From JAWLGW01 sp964569055 (lineage in GTDB: Bacteria > Planctomycetota > J058): a DNA stretch of 15,187 bases. The position numbers and the translations under genes are program-made. The notes beneath the pieces are model-generated. The model searched no databases, was not told where the DNA came from, and was given only the letters and a program-made list of their open reading frames with translations. Within the stretch, counting starts at the first letter, position 1; each line of letters begins with the position of its first letter. This document shows, piece by piece, positions 7,540 to 14,648 of the stretch. The stretch spans positions 1 to 15,187 of the forward strand of contig CAZMSZ010000167.1 of the NCBI GenBank assembly GCA_964569055.1. The letters run 5' to 3'.

Positions 7540-7557
7540 CCGCCGCACGTGCGGCGG
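7540..7557. promoter_or_regulatory. 18-bp perfect palindrome just downstream of the promoter
   Basis: CCGCCGCACGTGCGGCGG is a perfect 18-base palindrome centred on CACGTG. It begins a few bases after the predicted transcription start, where a bound dimer would block initiation or elongation. The RNA could also form a stem. The position suggests an operator, but the protein that would bind it is unknown. Confidence 0.5.
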
Positions 7558-7606
7558 CGCAGGGGATGCGACGAGTGCGGGCCGCGATGCCCGAAGGGAG
7601 CGGGGG

Positions 7607-8950
7607 ATGAGCGACGAATTGGTGGTCGAGGAGGGTGGCTTCCTCGGGCGCTTGGGCAGCAGCTGCAAGGGGGTCGTGGTCGGGCTTGGCCTGTTCGTCG
7701 TGGCCTTCCCGGTGATCTTCATCTTGGAAGGCCGCTACGTGAAGCTCGAGGCCGACATCGGCACGGCCGAGACCGCGCTCGAGGGGCGCTCGGGCAAGGC
7801 CGACGAGCTCAAGCCGGAGTGGGAGGGCAAGTTCGTCCACGTCACCGGCACGGCCAAGACCGACGACGTGCTGAGCGACGCCGAGTTCGGCGTGTCGTTG
7901 AACGCGCTCCGCCTCGCCCGCACGGCCGAGATGTACCAGTGGGACGAGGACGAGAAGCGCGAGAAGCGCGGCAAGAAGCGCGTGACGGTCTACACCTACG
8001 ACAAGAAGTGGGCCGAGGGCTCGATCGACCACACCCGGTTCAAGGAGCCGGCGGGCCACGAGAACCCGGACAATCCCTACAGCTCCGAGAAGTGGGCTGC
8101 GACCGACGTCGCGTTCGGCAAGTTCGAGCTCTCCACCGACCAGATCGCCAACCTCGGCAGCCTCGAGCCGCTCAAGCTCGACGGCGCGCTGGCGGCCGCC
8201 CCCGCCTCGACCGCCCCCACCGAGACGCCCGCCGCGAGCGAGGCCGCCCCCGCGGCCGCGAACGTGTGCCCCGAGTGCGGCAAGGAGCTCAAGAGCGCGC
8301 AGGGCATGAAGGACCACATGAAGGCCAAGCACGGCAAGGACGCCGCGGCGCCGGTCGAGAGCGCGCCCGCCGAGGCCGCGCCCGCCGAGGCCAGCGGCGC
8401 GCTGGCCGGTGGCTTCAAGCGCGTGGGCGACACGCTCTACAAGGGCGCCGACCCCAGCAGCCCGCAGCTCGGCGACCTGCGCGTGTCGTTCGAGTACACG
8501 CCGCCTACCGCCGATGCCAGCTTCCTGGCCCAGCAGGCGGGCAACAAGCTGCAGCCGTTCATGCTCTCGACCGGCCGCACCTGGGACCGCCAGGAGGACG
8601 GGATCGTCGACGCGCCGACCATGTTCCAGAACGCGCGCACCGAGAACACCATGCTCCTGTGGCTCGGCCGGATCGGCGGGTTCCTGCTGATGTTCATCGG
8701 CCTGTCGCTGTTCTTCAAGCCGCTGGTCGTGGTGGCGGACGTGATCCCGATCCTCGGCGACGTGATCGGCATGGGCTTCGCCCTGGCCGCGTTCGGGATC
8801 GCCGCGGTGTGCTCGCTCATGACGATCGCGCTGGGCTGGCTGTTCTACCGCCCGATGGTCGGGGTCCCGCTGCTCGTCCTGGCCCTCGGAATCCTGGTCG
8901 GCCTGATCGTGATGGCCAAGGGCAAGAAGGCGGCTCCGGCCGCCGCGTAG
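7607..8950 (+). CDS. TMEM43-family membrane protein with an inserted C2H2 zinc-finger motif
   Basis: This 447-residue protein matches the TMEM43/LUMA family layout: an N-terminal transmembrane helix (about 22-42), a long soluble loop, and about four helices at the C-terminus (349-437), with typical features such as FFKPLVVVADVIPILGD (369-385), AIALGWLFYRPMVGVPLL-like residues and a basic end. Between residues 193 and 266 an Ala/Pro/Glu-rich insertion holds CPECGKELKSAQGMKDHMKA followed by KH. Its ligands C221, C224, H237 and H242 have C-x2-C-x12-H-x4-H spacing, that of a classical zinc finger. I do not know this combination from the family. The ATG follows an AAGGGAGCGGGGG stretch. Bacterial TMEM43 proteins have no firmly established role; the gene has its own promoter and a downstream terminator-like hairpin, so it is probably monocistronic. 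Confidence 0.85.
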   Translation: MSDELVVEEGGFLGRLGSSCKGVVVGLGLFVVAFPVIFILEGRYVKLEADIGTAETALEGRSGKADELKPEWEGKFVHVTGTAKTDDVLSDAEFGVSLNALRLARTAEMYQWDEDEKREKRGKKRVTVYTYDKKWAEGSIDHTRFKEPAGHENPDNPYSSEKWAATDVAFGKFELSTDQIANLGSLEPLKLDGALAAAPASTAPTETPAASEAAPAAANVCPECGKELKSAQGMKDHMKAKHGKDAAAPVESAPAEAAPAEASGALAGGFKRVGDTLYKGADPSSPQLGDLRVSFEYTPPTADASFLAQQAGNKLQPFMLSTGRTWDRQEDGIVDAPTMFQNARTENTMLLWLGRIGGFLLMFIGLSLFFKPLVVVADVIPILGDVIGMGFALAAFGIAAVCSLMTIALGWLFYRPMVGVPLLVLALGILVGLIVMAKGKKAAPAAA

Positions 8951-8978
8951 TCGACTCGCGCGAACGCGTGAAGCCCGC

Positions 8979-9013
8979 CGCGAGGCGCTCCTCCGAACGG
9001 GGGGCGCCTCGCG
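8979..9013 (+). terminator. Strong hairpin after the TMEM43-family gene
   Basis: CGCGAGGCGC (8979-8988) pairs perfectly with GCGCCTCGCG (9004-9013). Inside, CCTCC and GGGGG can extend the stem around a GAAC loop. A short TTT follows at 9017-9019. It lies 29 bases after the stop codon, as expected for a factor-independent terminator in GC-rich DNA, although the T-run is poor. Confidence 0.6.
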
Positions 9014-9023
9014 CGCTTTCCGG

Positions 9024-9084
9024 CGGATTCTTCGGCTGGTTCGGTGTGAGGAGACCGGTGTCGGGGAGGGGGCCGAAGAATCCG
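9024..9084. repeat. 13-bp perfect inverted repeat with 35-base spacer
   Basis: CGGATTCTTCGGC (9024-9036) is the exact reverse complement of GCCGAAGAATCCG (9072-9084). It is less GC-rich than its surroundings, so chance is less likely than for most hairpins here. It could be a second, bidirectional terminator or the arms of a small repeat element. Confidence 0.75.
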
Positions 9085-9093
9085 AGAGGGGCG

Positions 9094-9262
9094 GGGGCTC
9101 CGGCTCGCCAGGCTCTTCGGGGCCATGGTTTGATGCTGTCGCTCGGACCGCCGCGCCTTGCCAATCGGAGTGGATCGAACAGGGTCGGGGCTGCGACCCG
9201 CCAGCCTCCTCGGGGGCACGGTTTGGCGCTGTCGCTCGGACCACCACGCCTTGCCCGTCGGA
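9094..9262. repeat. Two 76-bp imperfect direct repeats
   Basis: Copies at 9094-9169 and 9187-9262 (period 93) align without gaps, with 63 of 76 bases identical. The best conserved core is GCTGTCGCTCGGACC (about 9133-9147 and 9226-9240), followed by CGCCTTGCC. The variation looks like old duplication or two insertions of a dispersed intergenic repeat. I saw no further copy in the window. Confidence 0.8.
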
Positions 9263-9275
9263 CTCCTCGGTCCCG

Positions 9276-11027
9276 TCACGTCAGCATCAGCTCCGGGAAG
9301 GTCGCGTTCAGCTCCACGCGCTGCAGCTTGCGGAGGGAGAGCGGGCGGCGGGCTTCGCAGGCCGCGTCGCGCTGGTAGTCGCGCAGGAGCGGGTGCTCGA
9401 GAGCGAGGAGCGCGTCGCGCGCGCGGAGGGCGGCGGGCGCGTCGCCCAGCGCGGCGGCGGCGCGGGCGGTCCACAGCAGGAGCTGGCCGCGGTGAAAGGG
9501 AGCCGCCTCGCGCTCCAGCCCAGCGCGTAGCTCGGCGAGCGCCTGCTCGGGCGCGCCCTCGCGCAGGCGCGCGCCTGCGAGGAGCAGCCGATAGGTCGGC
9601 TCGGCGGGGTCCGCCGCGGCCGCGCGCCCGAGCGCCTGGGCGAGGGCGCCGTCGTCGCCGCGCCCCTCATGGACCACCCCCTCCACGAAGGCCGCGAAGC
9701 CGGCGCGGGCCGCGTCGGCGACGTCGGTTCGACTCGCGGTCGCTGGCGGCACGATCGTGCGCAAGCTCGGCTCCTCGTCCCAGCTCCAGGGCACGCTGAC
9801 CCACGGGCCGTCGGCTGCGGGCGCGTCGCCCACCGAGAGGTGGACCACCTGCTCCTCGGGCTCGATCACCACGCTCTGCACGCACAGCGCCGAGCCGACC
9901 ACGCCGCCCGCCGCGCGGGTCCGGCCCGGCACGTCGGGGTCGGCCCGGCTGGCGAGCGCGGCCTGGAGGTCGACCACGTCGAGCCCGCCGCGGGCGAGGC
10001 TCGCGCGCGCGGCGGCGCGCAGCGCGCGGTAGCGGCCGTCGGAGTTGGCGATCAGGGCCGGGGCCGGCGCGACCTGCCCGCGGCGCAGCGCGGGGTGGCG
10101 GTAGCGGTTGGCGTTGGCCAAGAACGGCTCGCCCTCAGCCGGGCGGGTGACCTCGACCCGGCGCGCGTTCACCTCGAGCGCGATCGCGCGCCGCTCGCGC
10201 GCCGAGGAGACCACCAGACACCACGACGAGGCGGCGGGGCGCTGGCGCGCGATCCGGACCGCGTCGTCGAGCGAGCGGGCGCGGCGCACGATCTCGTGGG
10301 TCAGGTCGACCACCGCGCGCCCGCGGAAGCGCACGTGGCGGTGGAAGCAGGTGTGGGCGGTGATCGTGATCCCCGCCTCGTTGAAGCCGGTGACCCCGGG
10401 GACGTCGCCGCCGCGCGTGGTCACGAACCCGTAGCGCGGTCCCTCGTCCGGCGTGCAGAACACCACGGCGGGCGCCTGCTCCCATACGCCCACGCCGGGG
10501 AAGTCGAAGTTGCGCGCGTGGCGGAGCGCCCCGCCGCGCGAGGCCGCGCCCCACACCGCGAGCGTGGAGCAGGCCGGGACCGCGGCCCGGAACGAGAGCT
10601 CGCGCGAGGCGCCGATCCCGACGCTCCCGGCCAGGCCCACCACGTTCTGGAGCAGGTCCATGACCATGAGGTGGCGTGAGTGCTCGGGCGGGAGCTCGAG
10701 CGCGGCGAAGAACGCGCGCGAGCGGCGCCGGAGCACGGCGGGCCGGCGCGCCTCCAGCCCGAGCAGCGCGCGGTCGAGGCCGGCGCGCACGCCCGGCAGG
10801 GCCCAGCGCGGGACGCGCTCGGAGAGGCGCAGCACCCGCTCGGGCATGGTCGGGTAATACGTGACCGCCGGCTCGTAGCCGCCCGCCTCGCGCAGCAGCT
10901 CGCCGTGCTGGCGACCGAGCGCGACCTGGTCGCCGCGCAGCCCGAGCACGAGCAGGGGACGGCCCGCGCGGGCGGGCGAGGCGTCGGCGCGCGCGCCCGG
11001 CAGCGCGCTGGAGGCGAGGGCGCTCAC
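9276..11027 (-). CDS. C45-family Ntn-hydrolase (acyltransferase/amidase-like) with C-terminal TPR-like region
   Basis: This 583-residue protein resembles the C45/acyl-CoA:6-aminopenicillanate acyltransferase family. These are self-cleaving N-terminal nucleophile hydrolases that make or break amide bonds of acylated amines or amino acids. The N-terminal part has the family-like GRQHGELL (38-45). The predicted catalytic Cys153 lies in VPACSTLAVWG (150-160), and ARNFDFPG (171-178) and GFNEAGITITAHT (214-226) are further conserved blocks. Autocleavage before Cys153 would be expected to free the nucleophile. Residues about 455-560 are Ala/Leu-rich helical pairs like TPR repeats, an extension of the usual C45 domain. 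The GTG at 11027 has GGGAGGT just upstream and overlaps the P450 stop (GTGA), so the two are probably coupled. No signal peptide is seen. The substrate is unknown; neighbours suggest a lipid- or acyl-amide-like compound. Confidence 0.82.
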   Translation of the reverse strand: MSALASSALPGARADASPARAGRPLLVLGLRGDQVALGRQHGELLREAGGYEPAVTYYPTMPERVLRLSERVPRWALPGVRAGLDRALLGLEARRPAVLRRRSRAFFAALELPPEHSRHLMVMDLLQNVVGLAGSVGIGASRELSFRAAVPACSTLAVWGAASRGGALRHARNFDFPGVGVWEQAPAVVFCTPDEGPRYGFVTTRGGDVPGVTGFNEAGITITAHTCFHRHVRFRGRAVVDLTHEIVRRARSLDDAVRIARQRPAASSWCLVVSSARERRAIALEVNARRVEVTRPAEGEPFLANANRYRHPALRRGQVAPAPALIANSDGRYRALRAAARASLARGGLDVVDLQAALASRADPDVPGRTRAAGGVVGSALCVQSVVIEPEEQVVHLSVGDAPAADGPWVSVPWSWDEEPSLRTIVPPATASRTDVADAARAGFAAFVEGVVHEGRGDDGALAQALGRAAAADPAEPTYRLLLAGARLREGAPEQALAELRAGLEREAAPFHRGQLLLWTARAAAALGDAPAALRARDALLALEHPLLRDYQRDAACEARRPLSLRKLQRVELNATFPELMLT

Positions 11028-12436
11028 TGCGCACCTCCCGCGCGGGGCTCGGCGGTGACCGGGATCCCGCCGCGCGGGCGCAGCGTGACGCCCGGCTCGA
11101 GCTCGAGGCGGTAGTCCGCGGGGAGCCGCAGGCGGAAGCGGCGCACCACCAGCGGCACGATCGTGAGCAGCTCCATCAGGGCGAAGTCCTCGCCGATGCA
11201 CTGGCGCTGCCCCGCGCCGAACGGGAAGTAGGCGCAGCGCGGCCGGCTCGCCGCGCGCTCGGGCAGGAACCGGTCGGGGTCGAACCGCTCCGGCTCCGCC
11301 CAGAAGTCGGGGTGGCGGTGCGTGGTGTAGGTGCAGAGCATGACGAGCGTGCCGCGCGGGATCGCGAGCCCGCCGACCTCGTCGTCCTCGACCGCGGCGC
11401 GCTCGATCATCCAGGCCGGCGGGTAGAGGCGCATCGCCTCGAGCACCACGCGGCGCGTGAGCTCCAGCCCGGCGAGGTCCTCGGCGGCGGGCGCGCGCTC
11501 CCCCAGGACCGCCGCGGCCTCGGCGCGCACCGCCTCCTCCACCTCGGGGTGGCGCGCCAACAGGTAGAGCGTAAACGCCAGCGCGTTGGCCGTGGTCTCG
11601 TGCCCTGCCAGCAGGAACGTCATCACCTCGTCGCGGACCTGCCGCGCGTCCATGCGCGCGCCGGTCTCGGGGTCGCGCGCGAACACCAGCATGGAGAGCA
11701 GGTCGCGCGGGGCGCTCGCCTCGTCGCCCGCCTGCCGGCGCTCGATCAGCTCGAGCGCCACCTGGTCGAGGCGGGCCAGCGCGCGCCGGAAGCGGAGGTG
11801 CGAGGGGAGCGGCAGCGCCATCGGCCAGTTGAACACCGCCTCGGTGCGGTGCTGCACGAACGGCAGCGCGACGGCGAGCGCGCGCCCGAGGTCGTCGGCC
11901 TCGCTGGCGAGGTCGGCGCTGAACAGGGTGTGTCCCGCGACCTGCAGCGCCAGGCGCATGGTCTCGGCCGCGAGGTCGAGCGGCCCCGGCGCGCTCGCCC
12001 AGCGCGCCAGCATGCCCTGGGTCAGCTCGGCCATGAGCGGCGCGAACGGCGCCAGCACCCGGCGCTTGAACGCCGGCTGCGCCAGGCGGCGCTGCCGCTT
12101 CCAGAACGAGCCCTCGCTGGTGAGCAGCCCCTTGCCGAGCACCAGCTCGAGCTCGCGGTAGCTGGGGCTCTTCTCATAGCGCTGCGCGCGCGTCTGGAGC
12201 ACGTGCGCCACCTGCTCGGGGTGGTTGAGGAGCGCGAGGTCGAGCCGCCCCATGGGCATGCTGACCGCGTCGCCGTAGCGCGCGATCAGCTCGGCGAAGG
12301 TGCCGAGCGGGTCGCGCCGCATGGCGCACAGGGTGCGCACCAGCCCGAGCCCACGCGGTCCGGGCATGGAGCGCGCGGCGACGTCTGGGCTGACCGATCC
12401 GGCGCTCGGGTCAGTGGGGGTCTCGGTGGTCGGCAC
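11024..12436 (-). CDS. Cytochrome P450 monooxygenase
   Basis: This 470-residue haem-thiolate monooxygenase has all the family's key motifs: WKRQRR in helix C (112-117), the oxygen-activating I-helix motif AGHETT (277-282), ExxR (EAMR, Glu333/Arg336), the PERF-like EPERFDPDRF (381-390), and the haem-binding loop FPFGAGQRQCIGEDFALME (404-422) with Cys413 as proximal ligand. The length is normal and no membrane anchor or fused reductase is present, so it needs external electron donors; none is encoded in the window. The sequence style (PGPRGLG start, YEKSP, FWKRQRR) resembles the fatty-acid-hydroxylase-like CYP4/CYP102-type branch, but the substrate cannot be assigned. The GTG start has GAGGAGG five bases before it. 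It lies 22 bases after tetR and overlaps the C45-hydrolase gene by GTGA. Confidence 0.95.
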   Translation of the reverse strand: MPTTETPTDPSAGSVSPDVAARSMPGPRGLGLVRTLCAMRRDPLGTFAELIARYGDAVSMPMGRLDLALLNHPEQVAHVLQTRAQRYEKSPSYRELELVLGKGLLTSEGSFWKRQRRLAQPAFKRRVLAPFAPLMAELTQGMLARWASAPGPLDLAAETMRLALQVAGHTLFSADLASEADDLGRALAVALPFVQHRTEAVFNWPMALPLPSHLRFRRALARLDQVALELIERRQAGDEASAPRDLLSMLVFARDPETGARMDARQVRDEVMTFLLAGHETTANALAFTLYLLARHPEVEEAVRAEAAAVLGERAPAAEDLAGLELTRRVVLEAMRLYPPAWMIERAAVEDDEVGGLAIPRGTLVMLCTYTTHRHPDFWAEPERFDPDRFLPERAASRPRCAYFPFGAGQRQCIGEDFALMELLTIVPLVVRRFRLRLPADYRLELEPGVTLRPRGGIPVTAEPRAGGAQ

Positions 12437-12458
12437 GCGGGCCTCCTCTACGGCGCGC

Positions 12459-13052
12459 TCAGCGCTGCGCGCTCGGCGTCAGCAGTCCGTGGAGCACGAG
12501 GTCGAACGCGACCTCGGCGTGGCGAGCGAGGCGGGCCTCCGCGTTGGGACCGCGCGCCAAGAACATGATCGAGGTGATCAGGTCGAGCAGAACGCCCGCG
12601 GCGCCGTCGGTGTCCACCTCGGGCCGGAACCGCCCCTGGCGGGCGCCGATCCGCAGGATCTCGGCGATCGTGCTCTCGCCGTGAGCGCGCAGCTCGTCGA
12701 AGTGCTCGGTCCAGTCGGGGAAGTCGGCCTCGTACTCGCCCAGGATCAGCCCCCGGGCCAGCGGGTGCTCCTCCTGCGTGCGCAGCGCCTCGCCCGCCAC
12801 GCGCATCAGGAGCTCGTCGGCGGGCACCCGCGGGTCGATCTGGCGGGCCAGCTCGGCGTTCCACAAGCGCAGGTCGCGCAAGATCACCTGATAGAAGAGG
12901 TCGCTCTTGGAGGTGCAGCCGAGGTAGAGCGTGCCCTTGGCCACCCCGGCCGCCTTGGCGACCTCGTCCATGGAGGTCTTACGGTAGCCGTAGCGCGCGA
13001 ACGCGCGGGCGGCCTCGACCAGGACCGACTCCCACTTGGCGGGCTTCTCCAT
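12459..13052 (-). CDS. TetR-family transcriptional regulator
   Basis: This 197-residue protein has a TetR N-terminal DNA-binding domain at about 8-55: AARAFARYGYRKTSMDEVAK, then AAGVAKGTLY (34-43). The ligand-binding helical domain follows. Odd for the family, the segment after GTLY reads LGCTSKSDLF, where most members have a YF/HF aromatic pair before SKE. It is the first gene of the tetR-P450-C45 operon and is divergent from the porin gene. TTGACT and TATAGT on the minus strand place its transcription start within a base or two of the ATG, and no Shine-Dalgarno is visible, so the mRNA is probably leaderless. A 31-bp dyad covers that promoter and suggests autorepression relieved by a ligand, perhaps the P450 substrate. 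Confidence 0.93.
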   Translation of the reverse strand: MEKPAKWESVLVEAARAFARYGYRKTSMDEVAKAAGVAKGTLYLGCTSKSDLFYQVILRDLRLWNAELARQIDPRVPADELLMRVAGEALRTQEEHPLARGLILGEYEADFPDWTEHFDELRAHGESTIAEILRIGARQGRFRPEVDTDGAAGVLLDLITSIMFLARGPNAEARLARHAEVAFDLVLHGLLTPSAQR

Positions 13053-13057
13053 ACTAC

Positions 13058-13088
13058 TGACTATAGGACCGGATTGGTCATTCAGTCA
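13058..13088. promoter_or_regulatory. 31-bp dyad, candidate TetR operator
   Basis: The half-sites TGACTATAGGACC (13058-13070) and GGTCATTCAGTCA (13076-13088) are inverted around GGATT and agree at 10 of 13 positions, with the outer TGACT/AGTCA and inner GACC/GGTC exact. The dyad overlaps both promoter hexamers of tetR and lies upstream of the divergent porin gene, so one bound regulator could control both directions. Confidence 0.6.
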
Positions 13089-13089
13089 A
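13060..13089 (-). promoter_or_regulatory. Consensus-like promoter of tetR, leaderless start
   Basis: Read on the minus strand: TTGACT (13089-13084), an 18-base spacer, and TATAGT (13065-13060). Each hexamer matches the sigma-70 consensus at five of six positions. The expected start point near 13053 is one base before the ATG at 13052. Confidence 0.65.
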
Positions 13090-13155
13090 CCGTGACTTAA
13101 CTCCTACTTGTTGGCCCTTCCCGTAACCTCCAAGCCGCTTGAAACGAGGGGGGAC

Positions 13156-14592
13156 ATGACACGTGGGATCGCGGTCCTGCTGACCGCCGGAGCGGTGTTG
13201 CTCGGCGCGGACCTGGCCCGCGCGCAAGCGAGCGGCGGCGAGCCGACGCTCGGCGAGCTGCGCGAGCGCGTGAATGCGCAGGAGCGCGAGCTGGAGGCGC
13301 TGCGGCGCGAGGTCGAGCGGCTCGCCGCGCCCGGCGCGACCGAGCCGACCCAAGGTGGCGAGGGCGGAGCCGGCGCGGAGGAAGGAGGCCCGGGCGGTGC
13401 GAGCGGCGCCGGGAGCGCCTGGGGCCCGTTCACGCTCGAGCCGTTCGCGATCTCCGGCTGGAGCGGGGCGTGGCGGCTCGCGCTCGAGGGCCGGCTGCAG
13501 CTCGACGGCCGGTTCGTGCTCGATCCTGCACGCGGCGACTACGCCGACGGATTCGAGGTGCGGCGCGGGCGGTTCGGCTTCAAGCTGAGGCTGTACGAGA
13601 TCCTGGAGGCCAGGCTCAGCGTCGAGGGCGGCCGCACCAGCGACGCGGACCTGCGCGACGCGTACGTGCGGCTGCGCCCGTTCCGCTGGTTCGAGCTGTG
13701 GGCGGGGCAGATGCTCCTGCCCTACAGCCCCGAGCGGCTCACCTCCGCCAACCACATCGATCATGCCGAGCGGACCATGATCGTGGCCCACCTCGTGGGC
13801 GAACGCGACGTGGGCGTCATGGCGCGGGGGCTGCTGCCCGGCAACTTCGTGGGCTACGCGCTCGGGATCTTCAACGGCGAGGGGCAGAACGTCGCGCTGG
13901 ACGACCTGCGCGACGACCGGTTCGACCTCGTCGGGCGGCTCGAGGTGATGCCGCTCGGCGACCGCCGACTCCGGTTCGGCTCCAGCCTGATCTACAGCCC
14001 GCCCCGCGAGGGCGCGGCCGACCTCGACGAGGTGCGGACCGTCGGCGACGAGATCACGCCCTTCCTGATCTACGACCTCGACCGCCGCCGAGGCGACCGC
14101 TTCCGGGTCGAGGGAGACGGGCGCCTGGGCTTCGAGGTGGTCGAGCTCACGGCCGAGCTCCACGTCGACCGGCACGAGGACGTCCTGAGCTCGGGCGGCG
14201 GCGAGGGGAACCTGACCAACTGGGGCTGGTTCGTGAACCTCAGCGGCGTCCTCGGCGGCGCGTTCGAGCTGCAGCGGCGGGGCGGCGTCGTGGTGGTGCC
14301 GAGCGCGCCGCTCTACGACCCGCGCACGAGCACCTACGGCCCGGGCGCGCTCCAGCTCTCGCTGCGCTACGAGGAGTTTCGCGCCGACGAACGCACGCTG
14401 GAGCGCGGCTTCGCGACCGGCGCCGAGCTGGCCCGCGCCGTCACGAGCTCGCTCCACTGGTACCTCTGGCAGACCGTCCGCTTCACGCTCTCCTACACCT
14501 ACACCGACCTCGAGCGCGGCCGCGCGATCGTCGACGGCGAGACCGTCGGCGACGAGCACGCCCTGATCGGCCGGATCGCCGTCTACTTCTGA
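13156..14592 (+). CDS. Outer-membrane porin of the phosphate-selective porin O/P type
   Basis: This 478-residue beta-barrel channel has a signal peptide (1-23, ending ADLARA before QA), a short coiled coil (TLGELRERVNAQERELEALR, 31-50) that may trimerise or reach the cell wall, and a Gly/Glu linker (60-88). The barrel from about 95 to the end has alternating amphipathic strands. Family-like segments are LEGRLQLDGRFVLD (110-123), DLRDAYVRLRPF (165-176) and AGQMLLPYSPERLTS (183-197). It ends in Phe (RIAVYF), the outer-membrane sorting signature. ATG at 13156 was chosen because GAGGGGGGAC precedes it and the signal peptide begins there; a longer frame from about 13108 has no good site. The specificity is unknown, and despite the family name phosphate is not implied. 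It diverges from tetR across the candidate operator, so it may be co-regulated with the P450 operon. Confidence 0.88.
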   Translation: MTRGIAVLLTAGAVLLGADLARAQASGGEPTLGELRERVNAQERELEALRREVERLAAPGATEPTQGGEGGAGAEEGGPGGASGAGSAWGPFTLEPFAISGWSGAWRLALEGRLQLDGRFVLDPARGDYADGFEVRRGRFGFKLRLYEILEARLSVEGGRTSDADLRDAYVRLRPFRWFELWAGQMLLPYSPERLTSANHIDHAERTMIVAHLVGERDVGVMARGLLPGNFVGYALGIFNGEGQNVALDDLRDDRFDLVGRLEVMPLGDRRLRFGSSLIYSPPREGAADLDEVRTVGDEITPFLIYDLDRRRGDRFRVEGDGRLGFEVVELTAELHVDRHEDVLSSGGGEGNLTNWGWFVNLSGVLGGAFELQRRGGVVVVPSAPLYDPRTSTYGPGALQLSLRYEEFRADERTLERGFATGAELARAVTSSLHWYLWQTVRFTLSYTYTDLERGRAIVDGETVGDEHALIGRIAVYF

Positions 14593-14648
14593 GCGAGGCG
14601 CGCGACGAGCGCGAAGACCTGCTGGAACGCCACCGCGCCGGCGGCGCG

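Larger units (their letters stand above)
8951..9275. other. Gene-free region between convergent genes
   Basis: No plausible gene was seen here. The region separates the TMEM43-family gene and the C45-hydrolase gene, which converge. It holds the hairpin at 8979-9013, a 13-bp inverted repeat (9024-9036 with 9072-9084) and two 76-base direct repeats (9094-9169, 9187-9262). Confidence 0.7.

Noticed and set aside
5137..7722. Very long minus-strand open frame opposite the sigma/anti-sigma genes
   Set aside because: It is antisense to two recognisable proteins, is dominated by Arg/Ala/Gly, has no domain signature and ignores gene boundaries. This is typical third-position GC shadowing.
7097..9247. 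Long minus-strand open frame across the TMEM43-family gene
   Set aside because: It spans the anti-sigma end, promoter, TMEM43-like gene and repeats without regard to signals, with His/Arg/Gly-rich low-complexity content.
9669..10679. Plus-strand open frame opposite the C45-hydrolase gene
   Set aside because: The opposite strand encodes clear C45 motifs and the correct start and stop context. This frame has no motif or ribosome site.
11312..12568. Plus-strand open frame opposite the P450 gene
   Set aside because: The P450 motifs on the minus strand are complete. The plus-strand product is low-complexity.
13078..14559. Minus-strand open frame opposite the porin gene
   Set aside because: The porin has a signal peptide, barrel strands and a C-terminal Phe. 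The antisense product has no such features.
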